Positions 24,801 through 35,286 of a stretch of DNA of 64,000 nucleotides are shown in pieces; within the stretch, counting starts at the first letter, position 1; each line of letters opens with the position of its first letter. Position numbers and translations under genes: made by a program. Source of the DNA: Juglans regia (Eukaryota > Streptophyta > Magnoliopsida > Fagales > Juglandaceae). The stretch is taken from contig NC_049901.1 in the NCBI RefSeq assembly GCF_001411555.2, forward strand, positions 15,601,190 through 15,665,189. The letters are read 5' to 3'. The notes below the pieces were generated by a model. The model saw only the letters and a list, made by a program, of their open reading frames with translations. It was not told the origin of the DNA and made no database searches.

Positions 24801-27800
24801 TTAGGTCTAAGAGTATAAATGTAAATTCAACTTTTTTAATGGGTTGACCTGTTAGTGACCCGTTAAGCAATCGTATCTTAACGGGTCAACCCGTTTTGAC
24901 CCGAACCCGTTAAGGCCAAACCCAAACCCATTTTTATCGTGTCATGTTTGTGTTGGGTTAACGGGTCGTGTCACATATTGCCACCTCTACCTACTGTATT
25001 GTGAGGTCGCTAGAGAGCTATGGGATGATGTGTTCTGCAGGTTAGAGCTAACTTGGGTCATGCCTGCCATTGTGGTTGAGTTCTTGGCCAGCTAGACAAA
25101 TCTAAGAAGAGCCTCCCAAATCACAGATGTGTGGTAAATGGTGTTTATTTGCATCTTGTGGTGCATATGGAAGGAGCGAAATGACCGGATGTTTGAAGAC
25201 AAAGAACGCTCTATAGAGGAACTTAGATCACTTTTTGCTAGAACATTATTTTTATGGGCCATAGCTGTAGATTTTAATGGCCTTGGCATTCATGACTTTC
25301 TTGTTTCTTTTTCTTCTTCCTAGATAGGTGCTAACTCGTGTATACCTTCTTGTGTACTTGAGCCAAGCCTATTATTATTAATGCAATCGTTTACTTATAA
25401 AAAAAAAAAAAAAATGTTCTTCACAACTAATTTTTATTTACAATTGTAAAATTTCTCGCCTTTCCATCCCCTGTAACTCTTACCTCTAAGTGCTATTTTC
25501 TGATTGTCATTCTATACCTCCTTGCATTTTTTCAACGACTTTTTTGTAAGCGTTATTGTTTTCAACTATTGATGTAAAGTAACAACGCTAAGTTCTTGTT
25601 GTGTGTTCTTTGCCAGACCTTTGTGCCGTGAGATATGCAAGTTGAGTGCCATTTCCCTTTTGCTTGTTTTTTTATTTTACCTAATGCTATTTTTCTGTGC
25701 ATTGTCTGATCAAGAACTTATTCTGTGCATTGTGATGGTATGAGATGCCTCTTACTTCCTTTCATTTCCTTTCCTTTTTCATACTTTCCTGCTGGTGGTT
25801 ATATATTGTTGTTTTTCCATTGGGTCTTGACTCGATTGGTTAAGCATGGGGGGTAAGTTTTACATTCAAAAGCTTCAAAGATTGAGAGCGATCAATGGAA
25901 GAGCTTAGAAAATTGTTTTTCAATACTTTACTTTATTGGTCGGTGGTAATTGATTACGATGGAATGAGTTTCCATGAATTTTTTGTATCACTGAACTAGC
26001 ACACTCAGGCGACGTTCTTGTATATGTCCTGTATACCTGGGCTTTTGCCTATTCTTATGATCAATAAAATTTTGTTTACCGATAAAAAAAAAGTTTTACA
26101 TTCAGATTTTTCAAATAAGTTATTAACTGGTTGGTTCCATTTTTCTCCAGGTCCTTGCATTTATTCCTCTGATGTATATGTGCATGTGCACATATTATTC
26201 CTTGTTCAAAGTTGGAATGTTTATGTTTTACTCACTAACACCAAGGCAAACAAGCTCAGTCAACTTGCTCATGATATGCTCGTAAGTTTTGCCTCGTACC
26301 TATGTTGTCACAAATTGGACTATTCATTATCCATTTATGTTAAAATAACTTGTATGCCATTTCAATATCTCTGCCAGGATGGTTGCTCGGTATGCACCTC
26401 CGATTTCATACAACTTTCTCAATCTCATTAATCTTGGTGGGCAAGAAACTGAAACTGTATTTGAAAAGGTATTTCACACTCTCTTGGTGTTCAATTGTTT
26501 CCAAACTGTATGGCTAGCCTAGCAGAAATCAAAATTTTTATATGGGTTGTCCCACCTGATGTGAAGATCAGCATTCCATTTAGCTACATTTAAGACACTG
26601 AAGAATTTTGTTTTTCTTTCTACAAATTATTTGACCTTTTCTGCTTCTTGATCGGAATCATCTGATTGAGTTGTTAGCATCATGTGCAAGAAAGCATGTA
26701 TAGCGTTTATTTATTTTGCTTTCTGACATGGCCTCTATTCGTTTAAAAGAATCATAGTTCTATCGTAAACTCATAGGTGACACTCTTGTATATGTTCCGT
26801 ATACTCAGGCCTTTGTCTATTTCATGATCAATAAAAATTTTGTTTATTGATAAAACAAGAAAAAAAAAAGAAAAAAAAGAAAAGTAAACTGAGATACTGA
26901 GTAACAGATCTTAAACGATAAAATAAAATGGTCCATCCTAGATGTTTCATATAAAGTGTTTGTTTGGGCGTTGACTATGATTTTCTCCGAAGGAATCATC
27001 ACTTTCTAGTTTGCAGTTAAGGGAATTTTAGGTGGGTAACCAATTTATAGGTCTTGGACTTTTGTATCAAATTTGGGAAAGGTTATGGATACTCTCGCAA
27101 ATGGCCTTTGAGTCAAATGGCACTTCCAACCATCCCTTCCCCTTGTGGTGGTGCCTTTGGTCTCGGATTCCACTCTCAAGGAGTGTGAGTTTCTAAACAA
27201 TCAATAGAAATTCATAAATACTCCTGGATGGCTATGGGGAACTTTATCTATACGTTTTTGGAAAGCTTTGCGAAGCGGTATTTGTTAAGAATGGGCTGCT
27301 TTTTCTCAAGTTTTTAGTAAAATATCTTTGTTTGCTCATGCATCCTCAGAGTACTTCCTGTTTGTTGTACCATTGTTTAGCATAACATTTCCTCATCCAA
27401 TTCCAAATCTTATTGCATGTAATCTGAAGTTTAATCTTTTTGTAGCAATATTTATCGTTATATTGTTTTGCATTTTAGTTTTTTGTGGTAATTGACTGGT
27501 TTCTCTTGGTCTTATGGAATCCTAATGGCAGAGAATGGGGAACATCGGTCTCATTCTCCCTTTCTTTGGAAAAACGTTTAATAATATCTTTCCACTTATC
27601 ATGGTTATATACACTCTCCTGGTTGCTAGCAATTTCTTCAACCGTGTGATTAGTTATTTTGGGAGCTGGAAGATGTTTAGATTTCAAACTGAGGCAGATG
27701 ATATGGATGGATTTGATCCATCAGGATTAATTATCCTACAAAAAGGTAAACAGGCTATGACTTATTAATTTGCCAATGATTTTTTTTCGACTTGGTTGTT

Positions 27801-28783
27801 TTCATTTTTGGTTTTTGCCTATCTGTAAAATCATTTTGATATATACGGGTGTCTATCTTATTAGTTTCCCTTTTCTCTCACAGAACGTTCTTGGATAGAA
27901 CAAGGGGAAAAAGCTGGTGAGCATGTTATTCCATTGGCAAGGAATTTCAACAGTACTGACATCGAGTCCAGCAGCAATAGAACAGTATGTAGAAACATCT
28001 TAAAAAATGGACTCTCACACTATTTTTGAAATATGTTTGCCTATTTGTGTGAAGCACTTGAAAATATCTACTGTGCGATTCTCTTGGATATTATTTACTA
28101 AACATGAAGCCCCTACAATTTTCATCTCCTTTTTTTTAATGTGGTTCTCTCATGCATGGGAATTTTTTTTCAAAGAATCTCCTAATGCCATCATTTATTC
28201 TCGTTTATGCTTTTTGGTTTTGATAGTTTTGTTGTAATTCCTTTTTCTTACTTGAAAGCTGAACTTTCAGGATAAAACAGCTGTTGAAATGAAAGTGACA
28301 GCCAGTTTAATCGATGACAGAATACGTGAAAGTCCATCAAGATCTTCAAAAGAAGAGACTCGTAGATATAGCTCAAGCAAAGAAGCCATTAGCAACAAGT
28401 ATGCTGGTATAAGAGAACAAAGCAGACAAAAAGCATCATCCAATATGGAGCCAGCGGGGAAGAACATTGCCTTGGCTAAGGTCTCCTTGCTTGATTCAGG
28501 TAACTCGAGCTCTGTTAACACTTCAGGAGGGCCTTCTTCTGGGTTAGCCTCGACATGGGAATCCATGAAGACAGGTTTTCAAAGTTTCAAGGCAAACGTA
28601 GGAGCCAAAAAATTTCTTCCCTTGCGCCAAATTCAGGAAACTAAACTTGTCTCTCGTGTTTCCTCATCCGAGTCTCTTGATGAGATATTTCAGCGATTGA
28701 AACGGCCATCTGCCAACCATAAGAGTTATAGTGACGAGGATGAAGATGGGATTGAAATTGATAGTTCCGGCCCCAATAGATAA
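12883..28783 (+). CDS. LMBR1-like membrane protein (LIMR family, LMBD2 homologue), 14 coding exons
   Basis: Exons: 12883-13050, 13442-13518, 14263-14421, 15525-15738, 16436-16522, 16673-16812, 18103-18183, 18288-18352, 18880-19055, 26151-26281, 26378-26468, 27532-27745, 27884-27984, 28271-28783. All introns are GT-AG and the 2217 nt stay in frame, giving 738 residues, close to the length I recall for plant homologues. The start [18 protein letters not shown] is the family's conserved N terminus and first membrane span. Further hydrophobic spans lie near residues 32-52, 68-85, 110-135, 138-160, 345-370 and 390-425, with another near 490. A soluble loop (about 175-325) contains [15 protein letters not shown] and [16 protein letters not shown]. 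Residues 569-738 form a Ser-rich, polar tail with [11 protein letters not shown] and FQRLKRPS and an acidic end. Plant LMBD2-type proteins are poorly characterised; animal relatives are linked to receptor trafficking. No defect was seen. Confidence 0.95.
14188..14278 (+). repeat. Duplicated 3' splice-site/exon-start sequence in intron 2
   Basis: The 19 bases CAGGGCTGTGGTGCCCCTT occur at 14188-14206, inside intron 2, and again at 14260-14278, where they form the real acceptor and the first bases of exon 3. Use of the upstream acceptor (AG at 14189-14190) would keep 16 codons open and then hit TAA at about 14239, so it would give a truncated, probably unstable transcript. Confidence 0.85.
14582..14607. 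repeat. (TA)n microsatellite in intron 3
   Basis: About 13 TA units within intron 3 of the LMBD2-like gene. Confidence 0.9.
16528..16555. repeat. (TTC)n microsatellite in intron 5
   Basis: About nine TTC units begin six bases after the exon 5 donor. They lie in a 150-bp intron, so length changes could affect splicing. Confidence 0.9.
18564..18679 (-). mobile_element. SINE-like fragment with target duplication in intron 8
   Basis: On the - strand the insert (18575-18668) reads GGGATTAGTCGAGATGCTG, then CCCGAACACCCGGTGCTGAT and a poly-A tail (poly-T on +). It is flanked by TTCTTGTCGTC (18564-18574) and TTCTTGTCCTC (18669-18679), a target duplication with one mismatch. The GGATTAGTCG...ACACCCGGTG...A(n) end is one I recall from plant retroposons. 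No RNA polymerase III A/B boxes are visible, so this is a 5'-truncated copy. Confidence 0.6.
19658..19729. repeat. 26-bp tandem repeat, three copies, intron 9
   Basis: The unit ACTTAGGTACTTTAATTTCT plus GTTAAA starts at 19658, 19684 and 19710; the third copy stops after 20 bases. The first two are identical. Confidence 0.9.
19824..19878 (+). mobile_element. 17-bp LINE-tail insertion flanked by a 19-bp target duplication
   Basis: GTTACTTCTTGCTTGCTCA occurs perfectly at 19824-19842 and 19860-19878. Between them is only TTTACTGATAAAAAAAT (19843-19859). Those 17 bases match the 3' tails of the nearby LINEs (TTTACTTATAAAA at 25390, TTTACCGATAAAA at 26076, TTTATTGATAAAA near 26847). It is therefore readable as an extremely 5'-truncated LINE insertion. 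Confidence 0.75.
19879..20818 (+). pseudogene. LINE ORF1 region and linker, broken
   Basis: Fragments of open frame (for example 19879-20158 and 20486-20686) are interrupted by stops. The last part ([20 protein letters not shown]) leads directly to the endonuclease start at 20819. In L1-type plant LINEs, ORF1 encodes an RNA-binding protein, often with a zinc knuckle; no CCHC knuckle could be read here. Confidence 0.45.
20819..21920 (+). pseudogene. LINE apurinic-type endonuclease domain, broken
   Basis: The domain that nicks target DNA opens with [20 protein letters not shown] (motif NVRGLN) and has LQETKL with the metal-binding Glu. A stop at 21065-21067 and a frame change split it from the next block at 21094-21789. 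There the family's GGDFN motif reads GDGFN and the SDHFP motif reads SYHFP, so two catalytic-site positions are altered in addition to the truncating stop. Downstream, [15 protein letters not shown] is the usual linker to the reverse transcriptase. The copy cannot supply endonuclease activity. Confidence 0.85.
21921..23463 (+). pseudogene. LINE reverse transcriptase domain, broken
   Basis: Motifs in order are [11 protein letters not shown] and [14 protein letters not shown] (near 22300-22370), [14 protein letters not shown], where the frame stops at 22569-22571, [13 protein letters not shown] (near 22690), and the catalytic [12 protein letters not shown] (near 22840-22870), followed by [10 protein letters not shown]. 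The FADD core is intact but the domain is spread over three frames with several stops. The C-terminal part (23098-23463, [20 protein letters not shown]) is the typical post-RT segment of plant L1 elements. Confidence 0.9.
23737..23950. mobile_element. 214-bp MITE nested in the LINE
   Basis: The left end GGTAGGTTTGGATAGTGAG and the inverted right end GAGCAGGTTTGGCAAGTGAG are near-complementary terminal repeats around an A/T-rich centre with GAGATTTGAAAAAGTT repeated. Flanks are TTTA on the left and TAATAG on the right. Removing the element rejoins the LINE frame (NVNF to [11 protein letters not shown]), which fixes the boundaries to within a base or two. The TA or TTA-like flank suggests a Tourist- or mariner-type MITE. 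Confidence 0.8.
23951..25323 (+). pseudogene. LINE C-terminal zinc-finger/RVT region, split by a hAT-like MITE
   Basis: The first half (to 24290) contains [38 protein letters not shown] and the Cys cluster [11 protein letters not shown]. The second half (24998-25323) continues with [19 protein letters not shown] and ends [19 protein letters not shown] and a hydrophobic tail. This is the zf-RVT-type end of plant L1 pol proteins. Confidence 0.85.
24291..24989. mobile_element. 699-bp hAT-like non-autonomous element nested in the LINE
   Basis: The ends AAGGGGTGTCAA and, inverted, TAGAGGTGGCAA are imperfect terminal repeats of hAT type. The flanks CCTACTGC (24283-24290) and CCTACTGT (24990-24997) are an 8-bp target duplication with one mismatch. 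Both edges are filled with variants of ACGGGTTGAC/CCCGTTAA/GACACGACC. Excision restores the LINE reading frame across the site. Confidence 0.85.
25855..26104 (+). mobile_element. 5'-truncated LINE in intron 9 with 14-bp target duplication
   Basis: The 222-bp insert (25869-26090) encodes the last about 40 residues of the same LINE protein family ([14 protein letters not shown], ending near 25998). It then has the family 3' UTR (CTTGTATATGTCCTGTATAC) and TTTACCGATAAAAAAA. AAGTTTTACATTCA flanks it perfectly at 25855-25868 and 26091-26104. It ends 47 bases before the exon 10 acceptor. Confidence 0.9.
26765..26890 (+). mobile_element. LINE 3'-end fragment in intron 11
   Basis: The insert (about 26772-26883) carries only the LINE 3' UTR (CTTGTATATGTTCCGTATAC, then TTTATTGATAAAA) and an impure A-rich tail. 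GTAAACT flanks it at 26765-26771 and 26884-26890, a short target duplication. Confidence 0.75.
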
Positions 28784-29194
28784 TATGCGTCTTTTAGTTG
28801 GCTTTATATTGCATAGAAGATGTACAGGACCCTGGGTACAGCGGATTCTGTTGTCCTTACAAGTTTTTGGCTGTTGGATCCTCCAATATAACTGAAGCCT
28901 GGTAGGATGATCAACTGCCACACTGAAATCCATGAGACATTTTATCTGCTGCTAAGTTGAAGGAATTGGACATAATACAAAAAGGAAAGCTGTATATGTT
29001 CGGTGTTGAGTTAAGAAAGGGAAAGAGAACATACGGACAGAGAAGTTAAAAACTTATTTCGTTATTCGAATGTACAATTAAAAACAACATTTGCATTTGC
29101 TTCCCCTGCTCTGCTGGTAACACATGCGGTACTTTCTGGGGGTTGAATTGATCATTTTGGTGCCGCGTGTTTCACGTATCCGACTTTGATAGAT

Positions 29195-29200
29195 AATAAA
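29195..29200 (+). terminator. Possible polyadenylation signal of the LMBD2-like gene
   Basis: AATAAA lies about 410 bases after the stop codon. Plant signals are loose, so this is only a candidate. Confidence 0.35.
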
Positions 29201-29429
29201 AGTTATGTATCAGCACAACTTCATGGCTCCTTGCGTTCTTCAATCTTCCTAGTGGTGCACGTACTTGAGGCTCTTCATTGTATGAATTCAAGATTTTCTC
29301 ATTTATTTTTTATCCGTGAAAAGCTTCAAGAGGAACATGTTAATTACCAAAATTGGACCTTATTCCCCTCGATTAATCCTAGTTGCCTGTGGTACATTAA
29401 AGTTAGTCCAGGTCATGATCATAACTGAT

Positions 29430-31265
29430 AGATTAGTTCTACAGCTATAAAAAGATTATATAAAAATAATTTTATAAATTGACGTTGTTTTACGTAATTT
29501 ATTAAATTTATTTTATAATAAAAATAATTTTATAATCTGATAAAATATATTATCTGATTATTTTTATATAACCAATTCGTGACTAGTGTATTTTTCACGC
29601 AAGAAAAAAGAAAAAAAAAGGGTGGGCTGCCGAGAGAAATACGTCAAAGAGGAGCAGCTGTGATTGTGATGTAAGGAGCAGTGCTATACCCACCGCACGC
29701 ACGAGACTGTCCCGATAAGAACAAAAAATTTATTTTTAATTATTTTTTTAAAAATAAATTCATAATATCATTAAAAAAAAAAAAAACCTTCTTCAATTAC
29801 TATATTAAAAAAAAAAAAATTATGGAGAACCAATCGAGTAACCGTCGGTGAGAGAGTAGCATTTTTCGTGATACTAGATAGGTGGGTGGCTTCCAGCTAA
29901 AAATTTTTAGGTAAGTTTGTAATGACGCTCACCGCCAACAGATTGACGTACTATATCCGTCCAAATTATCCAAATCAAACAGTTTCCAATTTGATCCAAC
30001 TCTATTTGTTATAAAAATGAAAAATTTTACTTATTATCTTCGTATCATATATTATGTATAAATTTTTTATTTTTTTTCTTATAAAAAATGTGATCTATAA
30101 ATGATGAATAGATGAAATAAATTAGTTTATGAAAAATACAACCAAAAATAATTTAAAAAAATTAAAAATAAATATAATATATGATGTGTGTAACAAAATA
30201 TAAATCAGACAAGGGGCAGAACCGAAGCAACAAAAACAGAGGTCATATTTTCAAACACGGCTTTTATGGTCAAAGCTGATCCTTTTTATTAATTGCTGTG
30301 GAAATTCAGCATAATAGCATATGTATAACGTGAAAGCGAACATTCTGATCAAAAATCAACGTTCAACTTTAAAGATTTTTTTTCTTTTTTTTTTTGGGTC
30401 GCATTAACTTTAAAAGAGTTAAATTATGACAAAAGACATTTACATTAAAACCCAAAAAATCTATTTGGAATCTTCAATTAAGTACATATTTGAAATTACG
30501 ATAAAAAAAAAATATAGTTTATAATTTTGTAGCTTATAAGTTATAATTTAAGTAATAAGTTTTATTATTAAAAAATTATTTATTATTTAGTAATCATATA
30601 TTAAAAACACTTTTAAATATATTATGTTTGTTTGGAAATAAATTAAAAAGTGATTTTTGAAGTAAAAATGATGATTATTTGAATTTTTAAAAAATATGAC
30701 CATATAGTTAAAAGTTTAAAAATTGTAATTATCTTAAATTTGTATAGGTATTTTTATCTATTGACAGTCTTTTTAAAATTTAAATTATGTTTCGCATTGT
30801 TGAGAAAATCACGTTTGAGGAAAAATAACAAAATATATATTTTTAACTTATTTAAGATTAAAAATATTTTAATATATAACAATAAAATAATCTCTCTTTT
30901 TTTATTATTAAATAACTTTTAAAACTATTTAAATAATTTTTAAGAATCCAACCAAACAGACCCTAAGAAAGGAACAAACATAATAACACGAATAAAACGA
31001 AAAACTCTGAATTACAAACATTAGGCATGCATGTTCTATGATCACAAACTTCAATAGATTCATCCTCCCGAAGGGATTAACGTACATGTTTAATTATTTT
31101 CAGAAAGAGAAGATGGTAATCTTTCTACTCCTGCAAGTTGCAGCCCTCCAGTTAGGGAAAAAAAAAAAAAGAGAGAGAAACAAAACTCGATCGAAAAAAG
31201 AAATATTCTAAAGAAACATATCTACAAACTTATTTTTTGTAAAGCATTCGTCCGTCGTCCCATTA
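29430..31265. other. Intergenic, AT-rich, MITE-like debris
   Basis: No genes seen. 29450-29580 has inverted A/T-rich segments (AAATAATTTTATAA repeated). The stretch to 30967 ends in CCAACCAAACAGACCC, a typical MITE edge, but no partner edge could be fixed. Confidence 0.4.
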
Positions 31266-31721
31266 TTACTCCAACCTTTTGCTTTCAGCCCTTGAATGCT
31301 TCAAAACATCTTTTGTCCTCTTCCCTGTAGACCAAAGCAGCTTCGACCAAAACCCTCCTTTCTTCTTCCCACTACCGGCAGCCTCCTCGTGTAGACTCCT
31401 CGAAACAAAAGCGATCGATCTGCTTTTCTTCAGCCCATAATCGTGACCAACTTTTAGCGTCAAAGAAATACTAGAACCCGTCTTTTCCAAAGCCCTACGA
31501 TGATGCCTGCCATAAATCGGAGACACAAAGATCGATGAAGAAGCAGAAGAGGAATTAGGAGAAGAAGAACCAAAATATCCAAAACCGCCGGTTGTTTTCA
31601 TGTTTGAAGCTGAAGCATTGAGTTGCGACAGTTTCTCTCTCAGACAAGAGGAGCAAACCCCCGGCAGTTGCTTCTCATTTTGGTGCTGCTTGCACCCTTG
31701 CTGTGACTCAGACTTGCCCAT
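31266..31721 (-). CDS. Small basic Ser-rich protein with N-terminal Cys/His motif (OPS/DUF740-like start)
   Basis: A single-exon frame of 151 residues. The N terminus has Cys and His in CKQHQNEKQLPGVCSSC, then LREKLSQL. This resembles the Cys-containing start of plant OCTOPUS/DUF740-type and related small proteins. A Ser/Asn tract (SSSPNSSSASSS), a central basic stretch and a C-terminal GGFWSKLLWSTGKRTKD follow. No signal peptide or membrane span is seen. The frame is open to an ATG at 31793, but a TATAAAA on the - strand lies only 8 bases upstream of that ATG. Transcription should therefore start inside the extended frame, and the ATG at 31721 (MGKSESQQG) is preferred. The function is not known to me, and the family call rests only on the motif. 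Confidence 0.75.
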   Translation of the reverse strand: MGKSESQQGCKQHQNEKQLPGVCSSCLREKLSQLNASASNMKTTGGFGYFGSSSPNSSSASSSIFVSPIYGRHHRRALEKTGSSISLTLKVGHDYGLKKSRSIAFVSRSLHEEAAGSGKKKGGFWSKLLWSTGKRTKDVLKHSRAESKRLE

Positions 31722-31800
31722 TTTTTTTCTACTTTCTGATATTGATACGGATTCTCTGGACTTCCTTTCAAAGTGATCACCTTTTCTTGGCACTTTTGGC

Positions 31801-31807
31801 TTTTATA
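31801..31807 (-). promoter_or_regulatory. TATA box of the small - strand gene
   Basis: TATAAAA read on the - strand, 80 bases before the preferred ATG. It predicts a start site near 31775 and a 5' UTR of about 50 bases. Confidence 0.6.
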
Positions 31808-32308
31808 CAATAACGATATAGGAGGGGACAGAGAGGCACGAGTACGTGTTTTCCACGAAGTTTCCCGGTTTTATTCTTAACAATTCTAGCCTTACATGCT
31901 GGTGTTATAACAGTTATCACTGCTTGCTTATAATGGAGCTGTGTGCGAAAATGGTCACAGCCCGGTTGTGAATGTCGAGTGTACCTCGAGCTCTCACTTT
32001 GCTCTAGGGAAAGTTGAACTGCCAGCTTGATGGACGGCCAGGATGGGAGAAGAAGTTGCCAACTGCCGGTAATCGGGGACCCACTTTATTGGGGGACGGC
32101 GGTGTACGTGGGAAGAGCATATATATATATATATATTAGGAAAATTCTCTCTAATGGATCTCGTCTTGCGAGCCACGTAGGGGTAACTAAGTAGGAAGGG
32201 GTTCGATGGGTTTGCGCACGTGGGGTTTGTCGACTGAGAATGAACGATCGACAACCTTGTAATTAGACGTGGGACAGGTTCGAGGATGAATCTTGACGAG
32301 CCAGTCTC

Positions 32309-32860
32309 TTAGAGCATCTTCTTTGACTTGATCAAATAAAGAGATTAGTTAAAATTTATATAATTAATGTCAAAAGTATCTCACGTTAAATTGAATAAAT
32401 CTAAAATAATTTAAACTTTTACTACAGTAATTGGCCAAATATGAATAACCACAATTGATTCACTAAACATTAAAATACTAATTTCTCACTCCAAACAAAC
32501 ATTAAAATATTAGTTTCTCGTTCCAAACAAAAATACTATTTAGTTTGTAATTAAAAAATTTAGATAAAATTTTAAATGAGTTTAATTAAATATTTTTTTA
32601 TTAGCATTAAAAGACTTTTGTTTAATATTAATTTAATTAGAATATAATTATTATTAACATTTAATTGGTAGAGATACAAAATGTAATAAAAAAAATTAAA
32701 TAAAAAAATTATTAAATTAATAATATTTTATTATTATATAGAAAGTGAATGGATAATCTAATATGGGGGTTGAATTTAAATAGAATAGGCAAATGTAAAA
32801 AGGGGTGATATTGGCTAAATTTTGAAAATGAATTTGGCCAAGCCAATGAGAGTGCTCTTA
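32309..32860. mobile_element. Tourist/PIF-Harbinger-like MITE, 546 bp
   Basis: TTA flanks both ends (32309-32311 and 32858-32860). The left end GAGCATCTTCTTTGACTTG and the inverted right end GAGCACTCTCATTGGCTTG are imperfect terminal inverted repeats continuing to about 30 bases. The centre is A/T-rich with no coding capacity. Confidence 0.75.
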
Positions 32861-32874
32861 GATAACTGTTTCAG

Positions 32875-33575
32875 TGTTCGGTTAAATTTAAATTGAATTC
32901 CATTTGTTAAAAAAAATAAAAAAAAATCGACCATAAAAGTAGATATCTACACAATTAATAAATGATACATACTCGACTAAATTCAACAATTTCTCGATTA
33001 AAGCTCGTTAAGGCTTGCTCGTTTATATCCGAATTGAATCGTTAGGTGGACTCGATTAAAACTCATTCATATATTAATAAATATATATATACCTATGTAT
33101 ATATATATGTATTAGTTAATAATATAACTATGTACAATAATTAGTCGATCGATAAGATTTAATAATTTCATATACTAGTATGTGAAAATAATATATAAAA
33201 TAGATATATGCTATCATATTATTTATATGTATTAATAATTTACCGTAAGCATATAGTATATTGTTATTATGGATAAATATCAACTAGTTACATATTAATT
33301 ATTTATAAATTTTTAAAAACTTATAATTCAATAGAGGTTCTACATGTTAGTTGTACAAATTTAATATTATATTTTTTTATTTATATAATTTATTAATTAT
33401 TAAATCTTATTAAGAAAATCAACTCGTGTTGAGCTCATACTTGTTTTTTGGACTAGCTCGAGCAGCTCGAGCTCGAATAAAGGTTAAATAAAAATCTTGA
33501 GCTCGAGTTTTTTAGTTCGAGCTGAGCTCAACAGGCCAAAGATCGTTTCAATCCGACTCGATTACAACCCTCTTG
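32875..33575. mobile_element. Non-autonomous element with GAGCTCGAG-type words
   Basis: Both edges (32990-33065 and 33420-33565) are rich in CTCGATT/GCTCGTT and AGCTCGAGC/GAGCTCGAGT, around an A/T-only centre. This is the same architecture as the elements at 10573 and 24291. The ends and target duplication could not be set. Confidence 0.45.
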
Positions 33576-34621
33576 GAGTCTGGTGCTTTTTTATTTTTTG
33601 TCTTTATTATTAAGGTATCATAATTTGATTTATAAAATAAATTTTAAAATTTAAATCTTACAAATTAAATTATCATTTAAGTAATGTGGATGATATACTC
33701 TTTCTATTAAATTGGGAATAGAATAATTCAAATTGATTTATTACTTTTCCAAAAACATTTTTAAGTTTCCTAATGTGACACCAAGGCCTTTTGCTTCGTT
33801 GGATTTTTTTTTTTTTAAAGGAAAAACCACTTGGTATGTTTTAATAAATCAAACCAAAGTTGAATTCTGTACGTACGAATAATGGAGAATTGGAGCAATT
33901 TCGTGTTTGACTTTGTAAGTCTTTTTTAATTAGTTCTTTCTGAATAGATTTGTAAACACTAAACCTGTCCGAACAAAAAGACTCCGATAATGAATTATAT
34001 ATTAATATATGTATATATCATTGGTTATATTAAGGAGAAGCTATAAGCAGCAAGTTGAATGAGCTAGCTAAACACCAATTCGCGAGTTTAATTTAATCAT
34101 CATGCGTGAAAGGAAAGCTCTTTTGGCGTCTCAAGAATCAAGAAAAGTAGGTATTAGCTGCTAGGAAGAAGCTGTGTATTTGTGTAATCAATGATAAATT
34201 ATTATCTTAATTCTAAACACGTTCAATTCATTATCGTTGCCATTTCGGACTTTCTAAGAAATTAAGATCCCAATTAATAATTTATAGATAACGCCACAAT
34301 AGAGTTCTTGAAATGCTCACACTTGGACTTATACGTTTATTTAGGGTTGAAAGCTCGACGTACGTTTTAGTTTCATTGAAAAAACCAACGAAAATATCAT
34401 ATTGACTTTCTCTCAACCTACTCTTACAAAAATGTTTCATTGGAATAGGAAGAAAGGCGAGTCAGTATGCTAATTCTTCATCCTCCAATTAGTCCTTCCC
34501 GGCCATTGGTTATTGTCCCAACGACCGATATGATTACAAAAAAAAAAAAGAAGCTCTCATGTGTTCTAATCTCCCAAGTTAAGCCATTGATTGAGTATGT
34601 GGTTTTTGCTTAGATCATTTA
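33576..34621. other. Intergenic, nothing recognised
   Basis: AT-rich, with no coding exon or clear repeat edge. Confidence 0.5.
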
Positions 34622-35286
34622 TGTTAATGTCGTGTTTCACACACCCTTGGGTCAGGCCTTGGCTACTCGGATATTCAGAGTTGGGCCTCAATCGGAGTTG
34701 TTTGGAGCTCCCGGCAATAGTCCAATGCGACTGTATAGTGTAGGTTCGTACATTCATGGTGATGAATAATATTTAAATATAAAAAATAAAGAGATGAATA
34801 CACAGATTTTACGTGGTTCGGCACTAGACCTATGTTCATGGGGGTTTAGGGAGGGGGGATTCCATTATAATAAACTTGTTTACAGTCTCTCATGGCCTCT
34901 CTTTTCTCATTGTATAATGGAAGCTGTAAAGCTATTTACTGGAGAATAAGTTCTCTCTGGAGCCCTCTGGATGAAGAAGAAGTCTCCAAGTCCGAAGAAG
35001 TCTAAGTCGTCCCAAAGAGAGTCCTTAATCTGTAGGTTCCTCTTGCATTTTATCTCTTGCCCCCCACTTGCTTTAAGTCACTTCCATACTTTTCCTCTCA
35101 TAACACGTTGTTTTTCCTTGCTTTATGTCAAATCTTTCATTTTCCTCTTCGGACATTACTTTCTCATGCCTCCTGACACTCCCATACCTCAGTCCCTTCT
35201 TGTCTTCTCACATTTTGTCTTCTAGTGAATCCCCTCCCCATTGGTTGGCATTAGGAAATTTTATCGGCTGGGGAAAAATCCCCTGA
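34622..35286 (-). repeat. 3' LTR of the Tat-like element
   Basis: Alignable along its length with 38674-39348, with scattered substitutions and small indels. Shared landmarks are GAAGAAGAAGTCTCCAAGT, CACATTTTGTCTTCTAGTGA and the near-identical TGTTAATGTCGTG end. Its outer end (TCCCCTGA) has diverged from the other LTR's CTCACA. Confidence 0.85.

Larger units (their letters stand above)
19879..25414 (+). mobile_element. Decayed L1-type LINE inside intron 9, with two nested MITEs
   Basis: A plant L1-type non-LTR retrotransposon in the same orientation as the host gene. Order: ORF1-like leader (about 19880-20810), endonuclease (from 20819), reverse transcriptase, C-terminal zinc-finger/RVT region, and a poly-A tail at 25399-25414. 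Frameshifts and stops occur throughout. Without its nested MITEs (23737-23950 and 24291-24989) the remainder is about 4.6 kb. The 5' end is approximate; it abuts the second copy of the 19-bp duplication described just upstream. The sequence after the tail (TGTTCTTCACAAC) has no clear duplicate upstream, so the target duplication of this copy was not identified. Confidence 0.85.

Noticed and set aside
25855..26150. Sequence just before exon 10 considered as extra coding sequence
   Set aside because: The in-frame piece is the C-terminus of a LINE protein bounded by a perfect 14-bp target duplication, not host exon.
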